A stretch of DNA of 64,000 nucleotides from UBA3537 sp049889395 (GTDB lineage Bacteria; Bacteroidota; Bacteroidia; Flavobacteriales; Flavobacteriaceae). The notes beneath the pieces are model-generated. The model had not been told where the DNA came from and searched no databases. It saw nothing but the letters and a program-made list of their open reading frames with translations. Each line of letters starts with the position of its first letter. Position 1 is the first letter of the stretch. The stretch is taken from positions 1 to 64,000 of the forward strand of contig JBMHDM010000031.1 of the NCBI GenBank assembly GCA_049889395.1, in the 5' to 3' direction. Of the stretch, positions 25,408 through 34,360 are shown piece by piece. Both the position numbers and the translations under genes were made by a program.

Positions 25408-27030
25408 TTACACTGAATATTCAGACAAACCCTTAGTAAATGCCTCAGGATTTTCGGCCAAATGGTAACGTGGATCATCAACTGCTTCTACTATAACGTC
25501 TTTAAACAATGGGCTAGATTTGTAGAGGAGTAACTTACAATCTTGGCTTAAATGTTTTAACTTGATAGATTTTCCAGCGTTGTGGTATTTTTTGACCAAA
25601 TTAAATATTGCTTCAATCGCAGAATGATCTGAAACTCTCGATTCAATGAAATCAATTTCTATGGTATCAGGATCTTGTTTGATATCAAATTTTTGATTGA
25701 AAGCCGAAATACTTCCAAAAAATAAGGGCCCCCATATTTCATAAATTTTAGTCCCATCGGGTTTGAAGCGTTTACGGGCTCTGATGCGTTTGGCGTTTTC
25801 CCAAGAAAATACCAACGCACTAACAATAACACCAGAAATAACAGCAATAGCCAAATCAAAAAAAACGGTAACTGTGGAAACCAAAATCAAAACAAATACA
25901 TCAGTCAGTGGGATTTTATTCATGATCCTAAAACTCGACCATGCAAAGGTTCCAATCACAACCATAAACATGACACCAACTAGCGCGGCAATGGGAACTT
26001 GCTCAATCAAACTGGAGGCAAATAGAATGAACATTAATAAAGCCATAGCAGCTACAATTCCTGAAAGACGACCTCTTCCCCCGCCCTTAATATTAATAAT
26101 GGACTGACCAATCATGGCGCATCCACCCATTCCACCAAACAACCCAGTAATGATATTAGCACTTCCCTGTGCAATACACTCTTTATTAGAGTTGCCTCGA
26201 GTCTCTGTGAGTTCGTCTATAAGGTTTAGAGTCATTAAGGATTCGATAAGGCCAATTGCAGCTAGTATCACGGCATAGGGACCAATAAAACGTAGGGTCT
26301 CAAGATTCAGTGGAACGGCATCAAAAATAGCCCATTGAAACTGAGGGAGACCCCCTTTCAATCCCTCTCCACCGCCATCTCTAATGAAACTTCCGACAGT
26401 AGCAACGTCTAAATGTCCAAAGATCACAATCATGGAAACCACTATGATGGCGACAAGCGCCTCAGGTAATTTTTTAGACAATTTTGGTAATAAAACCATA
26501 ATCCCCATAGTGAGCGTCACCAGTGCTATCATGGTCCAAAGTTCAGTACCTTGCATCCAAGCAGATCCATCATCACCAGAAGTTTTAAACATCCCCAATT
26601 GAGATAAGAAAATAACTATAGCTAAACCATTAACAAAACCCATCATGACCGGGTGCGGAATTAGACGAACAAATTTCCCAAGTTTCAAAATACCAGCAAT
26701 AATTTGAATAAAACCCATCAAAATAACGGTCAAAAACAAATAATAAAGTCCTAGGCCTTCGGAGGGTTCACCAAGGGCGTTTCCTTGAGCTACCAAACTG
26801 ACCATTACTACGGCCAGGGCTCCTGTAGCTCCACTAATCATCCCTGGGCGACCGCCGAAAATCGATGTGATTAGGCCGATCATAAATGCCGCATACAATC
26901 CTACTAAGGGGTCTACACCAGCTACAAAAGCAAAGGCTACAGCTTCAGGAACCAATGCCAAAGCGACGGTCAGTCCACTGAAAATATCATTTTTTACATT
27001 GGCTGAACGCTTAAGGATAAAGTCTTTCAT
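25408..27030 (-). CDS. SulP family anion transporter with STAS domain
   Basis: The 540-residue membrane protein has the SulP (SLC26) core of about 12-14 membrane segments from residue 15 to about 420. It carries the signature region LALVPEAVAFAFVAGVDPLVGLYAAF, then GGRPGMISGATGALAVV and GGMGGCAMIGQS. A cytoplasmic STAS domain occupies about 440-520. SulP proteins carry sulfate, bicarbonate or dicarboxylates, and the substrate cannot be read from the sequence. In marine bacteria bicarbonate is a frequent substrate, but no carbonic anhydrase gene is adjacent. It is monocistronic. Confidence 0.93.
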   Translation of the reverse strand: MKDFILKRSANVKNDIFSGLTVALALVPEAVAFAFVAGVDPLVGLYAAFMIGLITSIFGGRPGMISGATGALAVVMVSLVAQGNALGEPSEGLGLYYLFLTVILMGFIQIIAGILKLGKFVRLIPHPVMMGFVNGLAIVIFLSQLGMFKTSGDDGSAWMQGTELWTMIALVTLTMGIMVLLPKLSKKLPEALVAIIVVSMIVIFGHLDVATVGSFIRDGGGEGLKGGLPQFQWAIFDAVPLNLETLRFIGPYAVILAAIGLIESLMTLNLIDELTETRGNSNKECIAQGSANIITGLFGGMGGCAMIGQSIINIKGGGRGRLSGIVAAMALLMFILFASSLIEQVPIAALVGVMFMVVIGTFAWSSFRIMNKIPLTDVFVLILVSTVTVFFDLAIAVISGVIVSALVFSWENAKRIRARKRFKPDGTKIYEIWGPLFFGSISAFNQKFDIKQDPDTIEIDFIESRVSDHSAIEAIFNLVKKYHNAGKSIKLKHLSQDCKLLLYKSSPLFKDVIVEAVDDPRYHLAENPEAFTKGLSEYSV

Positions 27031-27098
27031 TTAACAAAAATTAAGCGGCAAAAATAAGGCAAATAATAAGATTTTCATGACTGAAAGCAGAATTTCTT

Positions 27099-27680
27099 TT
27101 AAATCAGCTTTAGGATATTAGCATAGCTGTTTTGCATAACTTTTTTTATCTTTTTTGGACCAATCCACTTAACTTTAGTAATACCCTCTTTGACTTGTGG
27201 TGTGAGTGTACCGTCGTATTCAGAATGCATTTCAAACCAATAGGTTTTTTTAATTTGATAGCGATTATTTCGCTTGAAAATATGATAGGTGATGTCTAGC
27301 GGTTTTGTGATAGTCAAACCTGAAATACCTGTCTCCTCCTCTACTTCTCTCAAGGCGGTCTGATCGATTGTTTCATTTGGTTCGGCTTTTCCTTTTGGTA
27401 AATCCCATTTACCATTTCTGAAAATAAATAGAATTTTACCACTTGGATTAATGACTTTTCCGCCACCAGCAATAACATTGGGCAAAAGGTTTAAAAAGGT
27501 TTTCAGTAGAGAATTTGGATCTGGCCCTATGAGACGAACAGCTTTGTACTTGTCTGTTTTTAGCGTAGATAAAATGGAATCAATAGTAACCGTTTCGATT
27601 AAAAAATTTTTAAAATTCGTTTCCGGTTCTACTTTGGTAGTGAGATAAATTGGTTTATTACCAACAAAAATTGTTTGCAT
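27099..27680 (-). CDS. NUDIX hydrolase
   Basis: The 193-residue protein has a canonical Nudix box at 97-119 (G-x5-E-x7-REVEEETGI), preceded by NGKWDLPKGK. The N-terminal 75 residues are not part of the Nudix fold and are typical of a Bacteroidota subgroup. Nudix enzymes hydrolyse nucleoside diphosphates linked to another group; the substrate is not evident. It diverges from pyrE, which may hint at nucleotide clean-up, but this is only positional. Confidence 0.9.
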   Translation of the reverse strand: MQTIFVGNKPIYLTTKVEPETNFKNFLIETVTIDSILSTLKTDKYKAVRLIGPDPNSLLKTFLNLLPNVIAGGGKVINPSGKILFIFRNGKWDLPKGKAEPNETIDQTALREVEEETGISGLTITKPLDITYHIFKRNNRYQIKKTYWFEMHSEYDGTLTPQVKEGITKVKWIGPKKIKKVMQNSYANILKLI

Positions 27681-27726
27681 TGTTAATTAAAAACAAATTA
27701 ATACAAAGTAAATGTAGTATTTTTTA

Positions 27727-27734
27727 TAATTTTG
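27727..27734 (+). promoter_or_regulatory. Candidate -7 box TAATTTTG before pyrE
   Basis: TAATTTTG fits TAnnTTTG but ends only four bases before the pyrE ATG at 27739. If it is used, the transcript would be nearly leaderless. No good -33 element is seen. Confidence 0.3.
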
Positions 27735-27738
27735 ACTT

Positions 27739-28383
27739 ATGATTTTTAATAAAAATACAGCCAAAAAAACAGCCGAGGTTCTTCTCTCAATTAACGCCAT
27801 AAAACTAAACCCAGACACGCCATTTAATTGGGCATCTGGCTGGAAATCACCAATTTACTGCGACAACAGATTACTATTGTCATATCCTGTTATCAGAAAT
27901 TATATCAAAGCGGAATTGGCAAAAAATCTTGAAAACCTCTATGGTAAACCCGATTTGATTGCTGGTGTAGCCACTGGTGCAATTGGTATTGGAGCTTTGG
28001 TGGCAGACGTTCTGGGGTTGCCATTTGTATATGTTCGGCCAGAGGCCAAGAAACACGGTCGGCAGAATAAAATTGAAGGTCATCTAGAGAAAGGACAAAA
28101 TGTCGTTGTTGTTGAAGATTTGATTAGTACCGGAAAAAGCAGTTTAAATGCCGTTGAAGCATTGAAAGAATCTGGTGCCCGTGTCAAAGGAATGGTTGCC
28201 ATTTTTACATACGGATTTGATCATTCTTCTAAAAATTTTTCAGACCACAAGGTCATGCTTAATACATTAGGTGACTACGAATCACTTCTCGAACAAGCCC
28301 TAGAAACAGGCTACATTAATGAAACCGAATTAACCATTTTATCCGATTGGAACAACAACCCTGCCGAGTGGGGTCAAAAATAA
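27739..28383 (+). CDS. pyrE: Orotate phosphoribosyltransferase
   Basis: The 214-residue enzyme makes orotidine monophosphate from orotate and PRPP in pyrimidine synthesis. NWASGWKSPIYCDNRLLLSYP is the N-terminal substrate region (split across two strands), PDLIAGVATGAIGIGALVAD a core segment, and VVVVEDLISTGKSS the PRPP-binding loop with the ED pair. KKHGRQNKIEGHLEKGQ contains the flexible catalytic loop. The length is usual. It is followed six bases later by an SRPBCC protein. Confidence 0.96.
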   Translation: MIFNKNTAKKTAEVLLSINAIKLNPDTPFNWASGWKSPIYCDNRLLLSYPVIRNYIKAELAKNLENLYGKPDLIAGVATGAIGIGALVADVLGLPFVYVRPEAKKHGRQNKIEGHLEKGQNVVVVEDLISTGKSSLNAVEALKESGARVKGMVAIFTYGFDHSSKNFSDHKVMLNTLGDYESLLEQALETGYINETELTILSDWNNNPAEWGQK

Positions 28384-28389
28384 GATTTC

Positions 28390-28785
28390 ATGCAAATAGA
28401 TTCTCCAAAAATTATAGTGTCAAAATCTCAAGAAGACGTTTTTAGTTTTTTAAGTGATGTTAAAAATTTTAAATCTTTGATGCCAGAAAACATCAGTAAA
28501 TTTGAAATACTAGAAAATGATACATTCATTTTTGCCTTAAGTGGTATGCCTGAAATTGTGTTAAAGAAAAAAGAGGAATACCCTCATAGCAGTATTGTAT
28601 TGGGTGCAGCTGGTGGAAAATTAGACTTTTCTTTAAAAGCAGAAATTTCTTTGACAGAAAACGAACAAACACAAGTAAAATTGTCTTTTTCAGGGGATTT
28701 CAACCATATGATGGCTATGATGATCAAAGCACCGATTACAAAATTCGTTGAAACTTTAGCGCAAAACATCCCAAGTGCAATCTAA
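28390..28785 (+). CDS. SRPBCC (START-like) domain protein
   Basis: The 131-residue protein has the pattern of small SRPBCC proteins: the N-terminal strand SPKIIVSKSQEDVFSFLSDVKNF, the turn LMPENISKFE, antiparallel strands and a long C-terminal helix with MMIKAPITKFVETLAQNI. This fold encloses a cavity for hydrophobic ligands. No catalytic residues are apparent and the ligand is unknown. It is encoded directly after pyrE and overlaps the convergent birA gene by four bases. Confidence 0.78.
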   Translation: MQIDSPKIIVSKSQEDVFSFLSDVKNFKSLMPENISKFEILENDTFIFALSGMPEIVLKKKEEYPHSSIVLGAAGGKLDFSLKAEISLTENEQTQVKLSFSGDFNHMMAMMIKAPITKFVETLAQNIPSAI

Positions 28786-29501
28786 TACATCAAAGAGATT
28801 TTTTTTAGATCATATAATCTTTCGCAAGATTCGGTTTTAACACGTAATCTACCATCGTCAGAAACGCCAAGGATTACGCCCGTAAATTTGATATCATTTT
28901 GATCTAAAAAAGTAGAAGTTTCATTTGCTCTAAATAGAAGTTCTTCGTAGGTCGATTTGACGGCTTGATCATCTAGATTTTCGAAGTAATATGCCATATT
29001 TTCAATCAATTGTTTGGCGATATCCTGAACATCAAAGGATTGGTCTAAGATTAACTTCATGGATGTAGCCTGTGGCAAATTTACAAAATGCGTTTGATTA
29101 ATATTGATCCCAACACCTATTATGGCCTGTTTGATTTTATTGCTTTGGGTAGAAAAATCAATCAAAATTCCTGATATTTTCTTTGACCCTGACAAAATGT
29201 CGTTCGGCCATTTTAATTTCAAATGTGGAAGATTATAATTTTTTAAGGTTTTAAAAACCGCCAATGAAACCCGCATATTAAGGAAAAATTGACGTTGAAT
29301 TTTTGTGGTTAGATTTTTCTTTAGAATACTGATAATCAAGTTTTTACCAGACTCAGAATACCACTTTGCAGACCGCTGACCTCGGCCGGCAGTTTGAGAT
29401 TTAGCAATGACCGCTGCAAAATCTTCCAATGGAATATCCGCTGCCAAGTCGTTCAAATAACGGTTAGTTGAGTCAATGGCATTGAGTTTGATTAATTGCA
29501 T
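28782..29501 (-). CDS. birA: Biotin--protein ligase, no DNA-binding domain
   Basis: The 239-residue enzyme activates biotin with ATP and attaches it to carrier proteins such as acetyl-CoA carboxylase. AIDSTNRYL (8-16), QTAGRGQRSAKWYS (36-49, with the biotin-binding GRGQR loop) and LKLKWPNDIL followed by KKISGILID are the family signatures. It starts straight with the catalytic domain, so it lacks the N-terminal helix-turn-helix of the E. coli repressor and should not regulate biotin genes itself. Confidence 0.94.
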   Translation of the reverse strand: MQLIKLNAIDSTNRYLNDLAADIPLEDFAAVIAKSQTAGRGQRSAKWYSESGKNLIISILKKNLTTKIQRQFFLNMRVSLAVFKTLKNYNLPHLKLKWPNDILSGSKKISGILIDFSTQSNKIKQAIIGVGININQTHFVNLPQATSMKLILDQSFDVQDIAKQLIENMAYYFENLDDQAVKSTYEELLFRANETSTFLDQNDIKFTGVILGVSDDGRLRVKTESCERLYDLKKISLMY

Positions 29502-29568
29502 GAAGAGACTTAAATTAAATTATAATATTATTAAGAGAATAAAAAGTTATTTAGACTCAAAAAAATAA

Positions 29569-29576
29569 TAAATTTG
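29569..29576 (+). promoter_or_regulatory. Candidate -7 box TAAATTTG before rsfS-ftsH
   Basis: TAAATTTG lies 17 bases before the rsfS ATG at 29594 and fits TAnnTTTG. No convincing -33 TTTG was found. Confidence 0.4.
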
Positions 29577-29593
29577 CAAAGCAATACGAATAT

Positions 29594-29965
29594 ATGACAA
29601 AAAACTTATCTAGCCCAGACGACCTTATAGCCTTTATAATAGAGGCTATTGAAAATATCAAAGGACAAAACATTGTACTGCTAGATTTAAGACATATTGA
29701 AAACACCGTTTGTGATTACTTTATTATTTGTGATGGAAATTCGAATACTCAAGTCAACGCCATTGTGAGTTCAGTACAGAAAATCGTCAGTAAAAATACA
29801 CAAGAAAAACCCTACCACATAGAGGGTTCAGATAATGCCGAGTGGGTTTTGATGGATTATGTCAATATTGTGGTTCATGTATTCCAAAAACACAAACGAG
29901 AGTATTACAACATTGAAAACCTTTGGGGTGACGCTAAAATCACCGAAATTCAATCCAGTTATTAA
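29594..29965 (+). CDS. rsfS: Ribosome silencing factor
   Basis: The 123-residue protein belongs to the RsfS/Iojap family, which binds ribosomal protein L14 and blocks subunit joining during starvation. IVLLDLRHIENTVCDYFIICDGNSNTQVNAI (read in two parts), PYHIEGSDNAEWVLMDYVNIVVHVF and EYYNIENLWGDAK are the family hallmarks. It stands ten bases before ftsH, a conserved arrangement in flavobacteria. Confidence 0.95.
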   Translation: MTKNLSSPDDLIAFIIEAIENIKGQNIVLLDLRHIENTVCDYFIICDGNSNTQVNAIVSSVQKIVSKNTQEKPYHIEGSDNAEWVLMDYVNIVVHVFQKHKREYYNIENLWGDAKITEIQSSY

Positions 29966-29975
29966 AAAATTATAG

Positions 29976-31928
29976 ATGTCTAAAAATAAAAAGCAAAACA
30001 ATTTCAAACTCAACGCCTATTGGGTGTACGGAATCATTATTGGGGTATTTTTTCTTTTCAACCTTTTTTCAGGTGGTATTGGAGGATCAAATGGAATAAC
30101 CACAACGCCTTCCAAATTTTTTAATTTTTTAAAAGATGGTGATATTAAGCGAGTAGTGATTGTCAATAAACGAGAAGCACTAGTCTTTTTGAATGAAGAT
30201 GCCTCCAACAAAGAAATCCATAGAAAATCTCAACCACAGCAGATTTTACCCTTGGGTACATCCCCCAATTACAAATTCGAATTTGGTGATGTACAATTAT
30301 TTCAAAAACAACTAGAAGACACCATCGCCCAAGAAAATCTGGAGACCGAACTCAATTTCAAAACCGAATCCAATGCCTTTGGCGATATATTATTATCAAT
30401 TATTCCTTTTGTTTTGATCATTGGTGTATGGATTTTTATCATGAGGCGTATGTCTGGAGGCGGTCCTGGTGGAGGCGGTGGCCAAATCTTTAACATAGGA
30501 AAATCTAAGGCCAAACTTTTTGATGAAAAACTAGAAACCAAAACAACTTTCGAGGATGTTGCAGGATTGGAGGGAGCAAAAGAGGAAGTTCAAGAAATTG
30601 TAGATTTTTTAAAAAATCCACAAAAATACACAGCATTAGGCGGTAAAATTCCAAAAGGCGCTTTGTTAGTAGGTCCTCCTGGAACAGGAAAAACTCTACT
30701 GGCAAAAGCGGTTGCAGGTGAGGCAAAAGCACCATTCTTCTCACTTTCGGGGTCAGACTTTGTGGAGATGTTTGTTGGTGTTGGAGCTTCAAGAGTTAGG
30801 GATTTATTTAAACAAGCTAAAGAAAAATCACCTTCAATTATTTTTATCGATGAAATTGATGCCATCGGACGGGCACGTGGAAAAAGCAACTTTTCGGGGT
30901 CCAACGATGAACGCGAAAACACCCTAAATCAACTTCTAACAGAAATGGATGGATTTGGATCTAACACCAACGTCATTGTGCTTGCTGCTACCAACCGTGC
31001 TGACGTACTGGACAAAGCTCTCATGCGAGCTGGACGTTTTGACCGCCAAATTTATGTTGATCTCCCAGATATCAGAGAACGAAAAGAAATTTTTGAAGTT
31101 CATTTAAAACCATTGAAAAAAGCTAAGGATTTGGACACTGATTTTCTATCGAAACAAACGCCTGGTTTTTCGGGGGCAGACATAGCAAACGTATGTAACG
31201 AAGCTGCTCTGATTGCTGCAAGAAATAACAAAAAAGCTGTCGAAAAACAAGACTTTTTAGATGCAGTTGATCGAATCATTGGAGGACTCGAAAAGAAGAA
31301 TAAGATCATAACACCCGAGGAGAAGAAAGCCGTTGCCTTTCACGAGGCAGGTCATGCTACAGTAAGCTGGATGCTGGAACATGCTGCACCTCTTGTGAAA
31401 GTCACTATTGTTCCAAGGGGACGGTCATTAGGAGCTGCTTGGTATTTACCGGAAGAACGCCTTATTGTACGACCCGAGCAAATGTTAGACGAAATGTGTG
31501 CTGCCCTTGGCGGCCGTGCTGCTGAAAAAGTGATTTTTGATAAGATTTCAACAGGAGCTTTGAGCGATCTTGAAAAAGTGACCAAACAAGCGAGAGCTAT
31601 GGTCACTGTGTATGGATTAAGTGATAAAATTGGTAATCTAACCTATTACGATTCTTCTGGGCAAAGTGAATATGGATTCACAAAGCCATACAGCGAACAA
31701 ACAGCAGAGCTAATTGATAAGGAAATCTCTGATATCGTAGAGGAACAATACCAACGTGCCATTACACTTTTAGAAAAACATAAAAGTAAGCTCATTGAAT
31801 TAGCTGAAGTTTTACTGAAAGACGAAGTTATCTTTAAAGACAATCTTGAAGCGATTTTTGGCAAAAGACCTTTTGATTCGAAGAACAAAGAAGAAACTGA
31901 AGATAGTAATATAGACGAAGAAGAATAG
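29976..31928 (+). CDS. ftsH: ATP-dependent zinc metalloprotease FtsH
   Basis: The 650-residue AAA protease degrades membrane and some soluble proteins. Membrane segments lie at about 14-33 and 138-156, flanking a periplasmic domain; a Gly-rich linker follows (160-169). The AAA domain shows Walker A GPPGTGKT (233-240), Walker B IIFIDEID (288-295) and the second-region-of-homology segment around RAGRFDRQ (351-358). The zinc motif is HEAGH (456-460). The C terminus is acidic. It is the second gene of the rsfS-ftsH-LUD-cdsA-psd-acbP cluster, and FtsH is known in other bacteria to control lipid synthesis enzymes. Confidence 0.97.
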   Translation: MSKNKKQNNFKLNAYWVYGIIIGVFFLFNLFSGGIGGSNGITTTPSKFFNFLKDGDIKRVVIVNKREALVFLNEDASNKEIHRKSQPQQILPLGTSPNYKFEFGDVQLFQKQLEDTIAQENLETELNFKTESNAFGDILLSIIPFVLIIGVWIFIMRRMSGGGPGGGGGQIFNIGKSKAKLFDEKLETKTTFEDVAGLEGAKEEVQEIVDFLKNPQKYTALGGKIPKGALLVGPPGTGKTLLAKAVAGEAKAPFFSLSGSDFVEMFVGVGASRVRDLFKQAKEKSPSIIFIDEIDAIGRARGKSNFSGSNDERENTLNQLLTEMDGFGSNTNVIVLAATNRADVLDKALMRAGRFDRQIYVDLPDIRERKEIFEVHLKPLKKAKDLDTDFLSKQTPGFSGADIANVCNEAALIAARNNKKAVEKQDFLDAVDRIIGGLEKKNKIITPEEKKAVAFHEAGHATVSWMLEHAAPLVKVTIVPRGRSLGAAWYLPEERLIVRPEQMLDEMCAALGGRAAEKVIFDKISTGALSDLEKVTKQARAMVTVYGLSDKIGNLTYYDSSGQSEYGFTKPYSEQTAELIDKEISDIVEEQYQRAITLLEKHKSKLIELAEVLLKDEVIFKDNLEAIFGKRPFDSKNKEETEDSNIDEEE

Positions 31929-31946
31929 TAGCTTATTTTTTAGCTA

Positions 31947-31976
31947 AAAATTAAGCCGATAATTAGCTTTAATTTT
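31947..31976 (+). terminator. Weak terminator-like hairpin after ftsH
   Basis: AAAATTAAGC (31947-31956) can pair with GCTTTAATTTT (31966-31976) with one bulge, followed by TTATC. The stem is AT-rich and overlaps the next -7 box, so it may reduce rather than stop transcription. Confidence 0.35.
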
Positions 31977-31984
31977 TATCTTTG
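31977..31984 (+). promoter_or_regulatory. Candidate -7 box TATCTTTG before LUD-cdsA-psd
   Basis: TATCTTTG exactly fits the Bacteroidota consensus and lies 25 bases before the ATG at 32010. It suggests that the LUD-cdsA-psd-acbP genes can be transcribed separately from ftsH. Confidence 0.5.
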
Positions 31985-32009
31985 ATTAAAGTTTAAGTTT
32001 TCTTCTTGG

Positions 32010-32618
32010 ATGAATTTGTTTCGAAAAATATTTAGCACAAAAACTATAAGCGAAGACAAGAACGCCGACCCAAAAACCGACAACAAATTTTTACCCAAAA
32101 AAGAACATCCAGAGGATGAGTTGTTTTCGATAAATTTTAATAATAACGGTGGAAAATTTTTATACTGTGAGAACATGGATGAAATTTTCCACTGTCTACA
32201 TCAAATACTGGATGAAAATCAGTGGCAAGGACTGACAACACTGATTTTTAACAAAACCCTCCGAAAACAGTTTAAAGATATTTCGTGGGATGTAACCACT
32301 AACCTAAACAGCGGACATATATTCTTCACCACTTGTGAATATCTTATTGCAGACAACGGCTCTATTTTAATCTCCTCTAACCAAATTGCTGAAAAAAAAC
32401 TCCCAGAACTTCCAATTAATTTTATTGTATTTGCCAGCACAAGTCAAATTGTAAGAACTATTGGGGAGGGTCTTAGAGGTATTAAAACAAAAAACCGAAA
32501 GAAAATACCCTCAAATATTACCACCATAAAGCACTTCAAAATTGAAGATGAAAAAAACTTCCTTAGCTACGGTAGCAGCGCAAAAAACTTATATTTATTA
32601 TTATTGGAAGATTTATAA
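32010..32618 (+). CDS. LUD (LutC/YkgG) domain protein
   Basis: The 202-residue protein has a low-complexity N-terminal 50 residues, then a LUD domain. Its C-terminal signatures are FFTTCEYLIADNGSILISS (residues about 111-129) and FIVFASTSQIVRTIGEGLRGI. LUD proteins such as LutC belong to lactate-oxidation complexes with LutA and LutB, but no such genes are present here. Stand-alone members at this position, between ftsH and cdsA, occur in many flavobacteria; their function is not known to me. Confidence 0.82.
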   Translation: MNLFRKIFSTKTISEDKNADPKTDNKFLPKKEHPEDELFSINFNNNGGKFLYCENMDEIFHCLHQILDENQWQGLTTLIFNKTLRKQFKDISWDVTTNLNSGHIFFTTCEYLIADNGSILISSNQIAEKKLPELPINFIVFASTSQIVRTIGEGLRGIKTKNRKKIPSNITTIKHFKIEDEKNFLSYGSSAKNLYLLLLEDL

Positions 32619-32625
32619 TAACATT

Positions 32626-33447
32626 TTGAAAGAATTTACAACAAGAGCCATTTCAGGAATTTTATTTGTCATAGTTATTATACTGGCAGCTCAACACAAA
32701 CTTGCATTTTTCGGGATTCTATTTTTGTTTGGCCTATTAACTTTGATAGAATTTAATAGACTAATTCAAAAAAGAAATACGATCTCGTATTTTATTTTTG
32801 TTCTCATCTTTACCCTTTTTGGACTTTGGGATGAGGTTTTTCAAACGGATAAAGGATTGGATGAAGCTTCGCAAATACTTCAAGTTTTGAGTATTTTTGT
32901 TCTCATTTTTTTAATCCGCGATTTATTTTCAAAAAAACGTCTTCCAAAACTGCTGTCCAACCGTTACATCAATACAACTTTTTATATCAGTAGCGGCATG
33001 ATCTTTTTGTTCTTAATAGCCAATAATTTCGGAGACTATAACCCACATATGATTCTTGGAATGTTCGCACTGATTTGGATCAATGATAGTTCTGCCTACT
33101 TGGTCGGGAAAAATTTTGGTCGTCAAAAATTATTTGAAAGTATATCACCCAAAAAAACAATTGAAGGGTTTCTAGGAGGCGTATTTTTTTCTGCTTTGGG
33201 AAGCTATTTGATTTATAGCTACACAAACGACCTGAAGTTTTCCTACTGGCTGATTTTGAGTGTATTAGTTAGTGTATTTGGAACGATAGGAGATCTCTTA
33301 GAATCTAAGTATAAACGCCAAGCCGAGGTCAAAGATAGTGGATCTCTAATTCCTGGACATGGTGGGATATTAGATCGAATGGATAGTGCCATTGTAGCTG
33401 CACCTTTTGTATATTTGTTTTTAAGAATTTTAAATTATGTTTCATAA
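32626..33447 (+). CDS. cdsA: Phosphatidate cytidylyltransferase
   Basis: TTG at 32626 is chosen as start, giving 273 residues that begin MKEFTTRAISG as in related proteins. An upstream in-frame ATG lies inside the LUD gene and gives an implausible N terminus. The integral membrane enzyme makes CDP-diacylglycerol for phospholipid synthesis. Several hydrophobic segments are evident. The signature near the C terminus (SPKKTIEGFLGGVFFSALGS, then IGDLLESKYKRQAEVKDSG and PGHGGILDRMDSAI) contains the conserved Asp residues. It overlaps psd by eleven bases. Confidence 0.94.
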   Translation: MKEFTTRAISGILFVIVIILAAQHKLAFFGILFLFGLLTLIEFNRLIQKRNTISYFIFVLIFTLFGLWDEVFQTDKGLDEASQILQVLSIFVLIFLIRDLFSKKRLPKLLSNRYINTTFYISSGMIFLFLIANNFGDYNPHMILGMFALIWINDSSAYLVGKNFGRQKLFESISPKKTIEGFLGGVFFSALGSYLIYSYTNDLKFSYWLILSVLVSVFGTIGDLLESKYKRQAEVKDSGSLIPGHGGILDRMDSAIVAAPFVYLFLRILNYVS

Positions 33448-34084
33448 AGAAGGCCAAAAAATCATATTCGTTACCCTCATCATTGTTGGTGGTTTGTTTT
33501 TACTTACAGACTCTATCGAAATTCCTTGGGTGGTCAAATCCATTCAAATTATTCTGTTAGGGATTCTGATTTTGATTTTACAGTTTTTCAGAAACCCAAA
33601 AAGGGACACACAACTAGATGACTCGAAAATTGTCTCTCCAGTAGACGGAAAAGTTGTGGTCATTGAGGAAGTTGAAGAAACTGAATACTTCAAGGATAAG
33701 CGCCTTCAAGTTAGCATATTTATGTCTCCAATTAATGTTCATGTGACACGCTACCCCATCGGAGGAAAAGTTCTTTTTAGTAAATATCACCCTGGTAAAT
33801 ATTTGGTAGCATGGCATCCAAAATCAAGCGAAGAAAATGAACGTACAACCATTGTAGTTGAAAATTCTACAATTGGAAAAGTGTTATACCGACAAATTGC
33901 TGGCGCACTGGCTCGACGTATTGTCAACTATGCTAAAGAAAAGGATAATGTAATTCAGGGGGAAGACGCTGGTTTTATAAAGTTTGGTTCGAGAGTTGAT
34001 TTATTTTTGCCTTTAAACAGTTCCATCCAAGTCGAATTGAATCAAAAAGTTAAGGGTGGAGAAAGTATTATTGCAGCATTTTAA
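33437..34084 (+). CDS. psd: Phosphatidylserine decarboxylase proenzyme
   Basis: The 215-residue membrane protein decarboxylates phosphatidylserine to phosphatidylethanolamine. Two hydrophobic segments lie at about 9-24 and 34-50. Conserved VSPVDGKVV and IFMSPINVHVTRYPIGG follow. The autocatalytic cleavage site is Gly184-Ser185 in FIKFGSRVD, which generates the pyruvoyl group. It is of the short PSD-A type. It overlaps cdsA and lies one base before the acyl-CoA-binding protein, linking three lipid functions in one transcript. Confidence 0.94.
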   Translation: MFHKEGQKIIFVTLIIVGGLFLLTDSIEIPWVVKSIQIILLGILILILQFFRNPKRDTQLDDSKIVSPVDGKVVVIEEVEETEYFKDKRLQVSIFMSPINVHVTRYPIGGKVLFSKYHPGKYLVAWHPKSSEENERTTIVVENSTIGKVLYRQIAGALARRIVNYAKEKDNVIQGEDAGFIKFGSRVDLFLPLNSSIQVELNQKVKGGESIIAAF

Positions 34085-34085
34085 A

Positions 34086-34352
34086 ATGAATGAAAAAGAT
34101 TTGGATAATGAATTTCATTTGGCTGTTGAAAGCATCAACAATCACAAAGAGCCCTTTCCTGCTGATACTTTACTAAAATTGTATGCTTACTACAAAATCG
34201 CGACTAATAATTATGGTAGACCCAACAGTAGTAAAGCCATCATTAACGCGTTCAAAACCAATGCCCTATTTCAAGTTCAAAACATGACGGTGAATGAGGC
34301 CAAAAAACAATACATCGACTTGGCTAAAGATTATTTGCTATACAGAAAGTAA
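34086..34352 (+). CDS. Acyl-CoA-binding protein
   Basis: The 88-residue protein starts at ATG 34086, one base after the psd stop; an in-frame ATG thirty bases earlier would overlap psd. It matches the four-helix ACBP family: the pattern LDNEFHLAVESI, then LLKLYAYYKIATNNYG (the acyl-CoA-binding KLYAYYK core), KAIINAFKTNALF and AKKQYIDLAKDY. It binds long-chain acyl-CoA in the cytoplasm. ACBP is mainly eukaryotic but is common in Bacteroidota. Its place after cdsA and psd fits phospholipid metabolism. Confidence 0.9.
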   Translation: MNEKDLDNEFHLAVESINNHKEPFPADTLLKLYAYYKIATNNYGRPNSSKAIINAFKTNALFQVQNMTVNEAKKQYIDLAKDYLLYRK

Positions 34353-34360
34353 AGCGTATT

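Noticed and set aside
30302..31888. Antisense frames opposite ftsH up to 110 codons
   Set aside because: They are typical shadows of a strongly conserved gene; no signal, domain or initiation context supports them.
32542..32625. ATG 32542 as the start of cdsA
   Set aside because: It lies inside the LUD gene and yields 28 residues of non-membrane, non-conserved sequence; TTG 32626 gives the family's usual N terminus.
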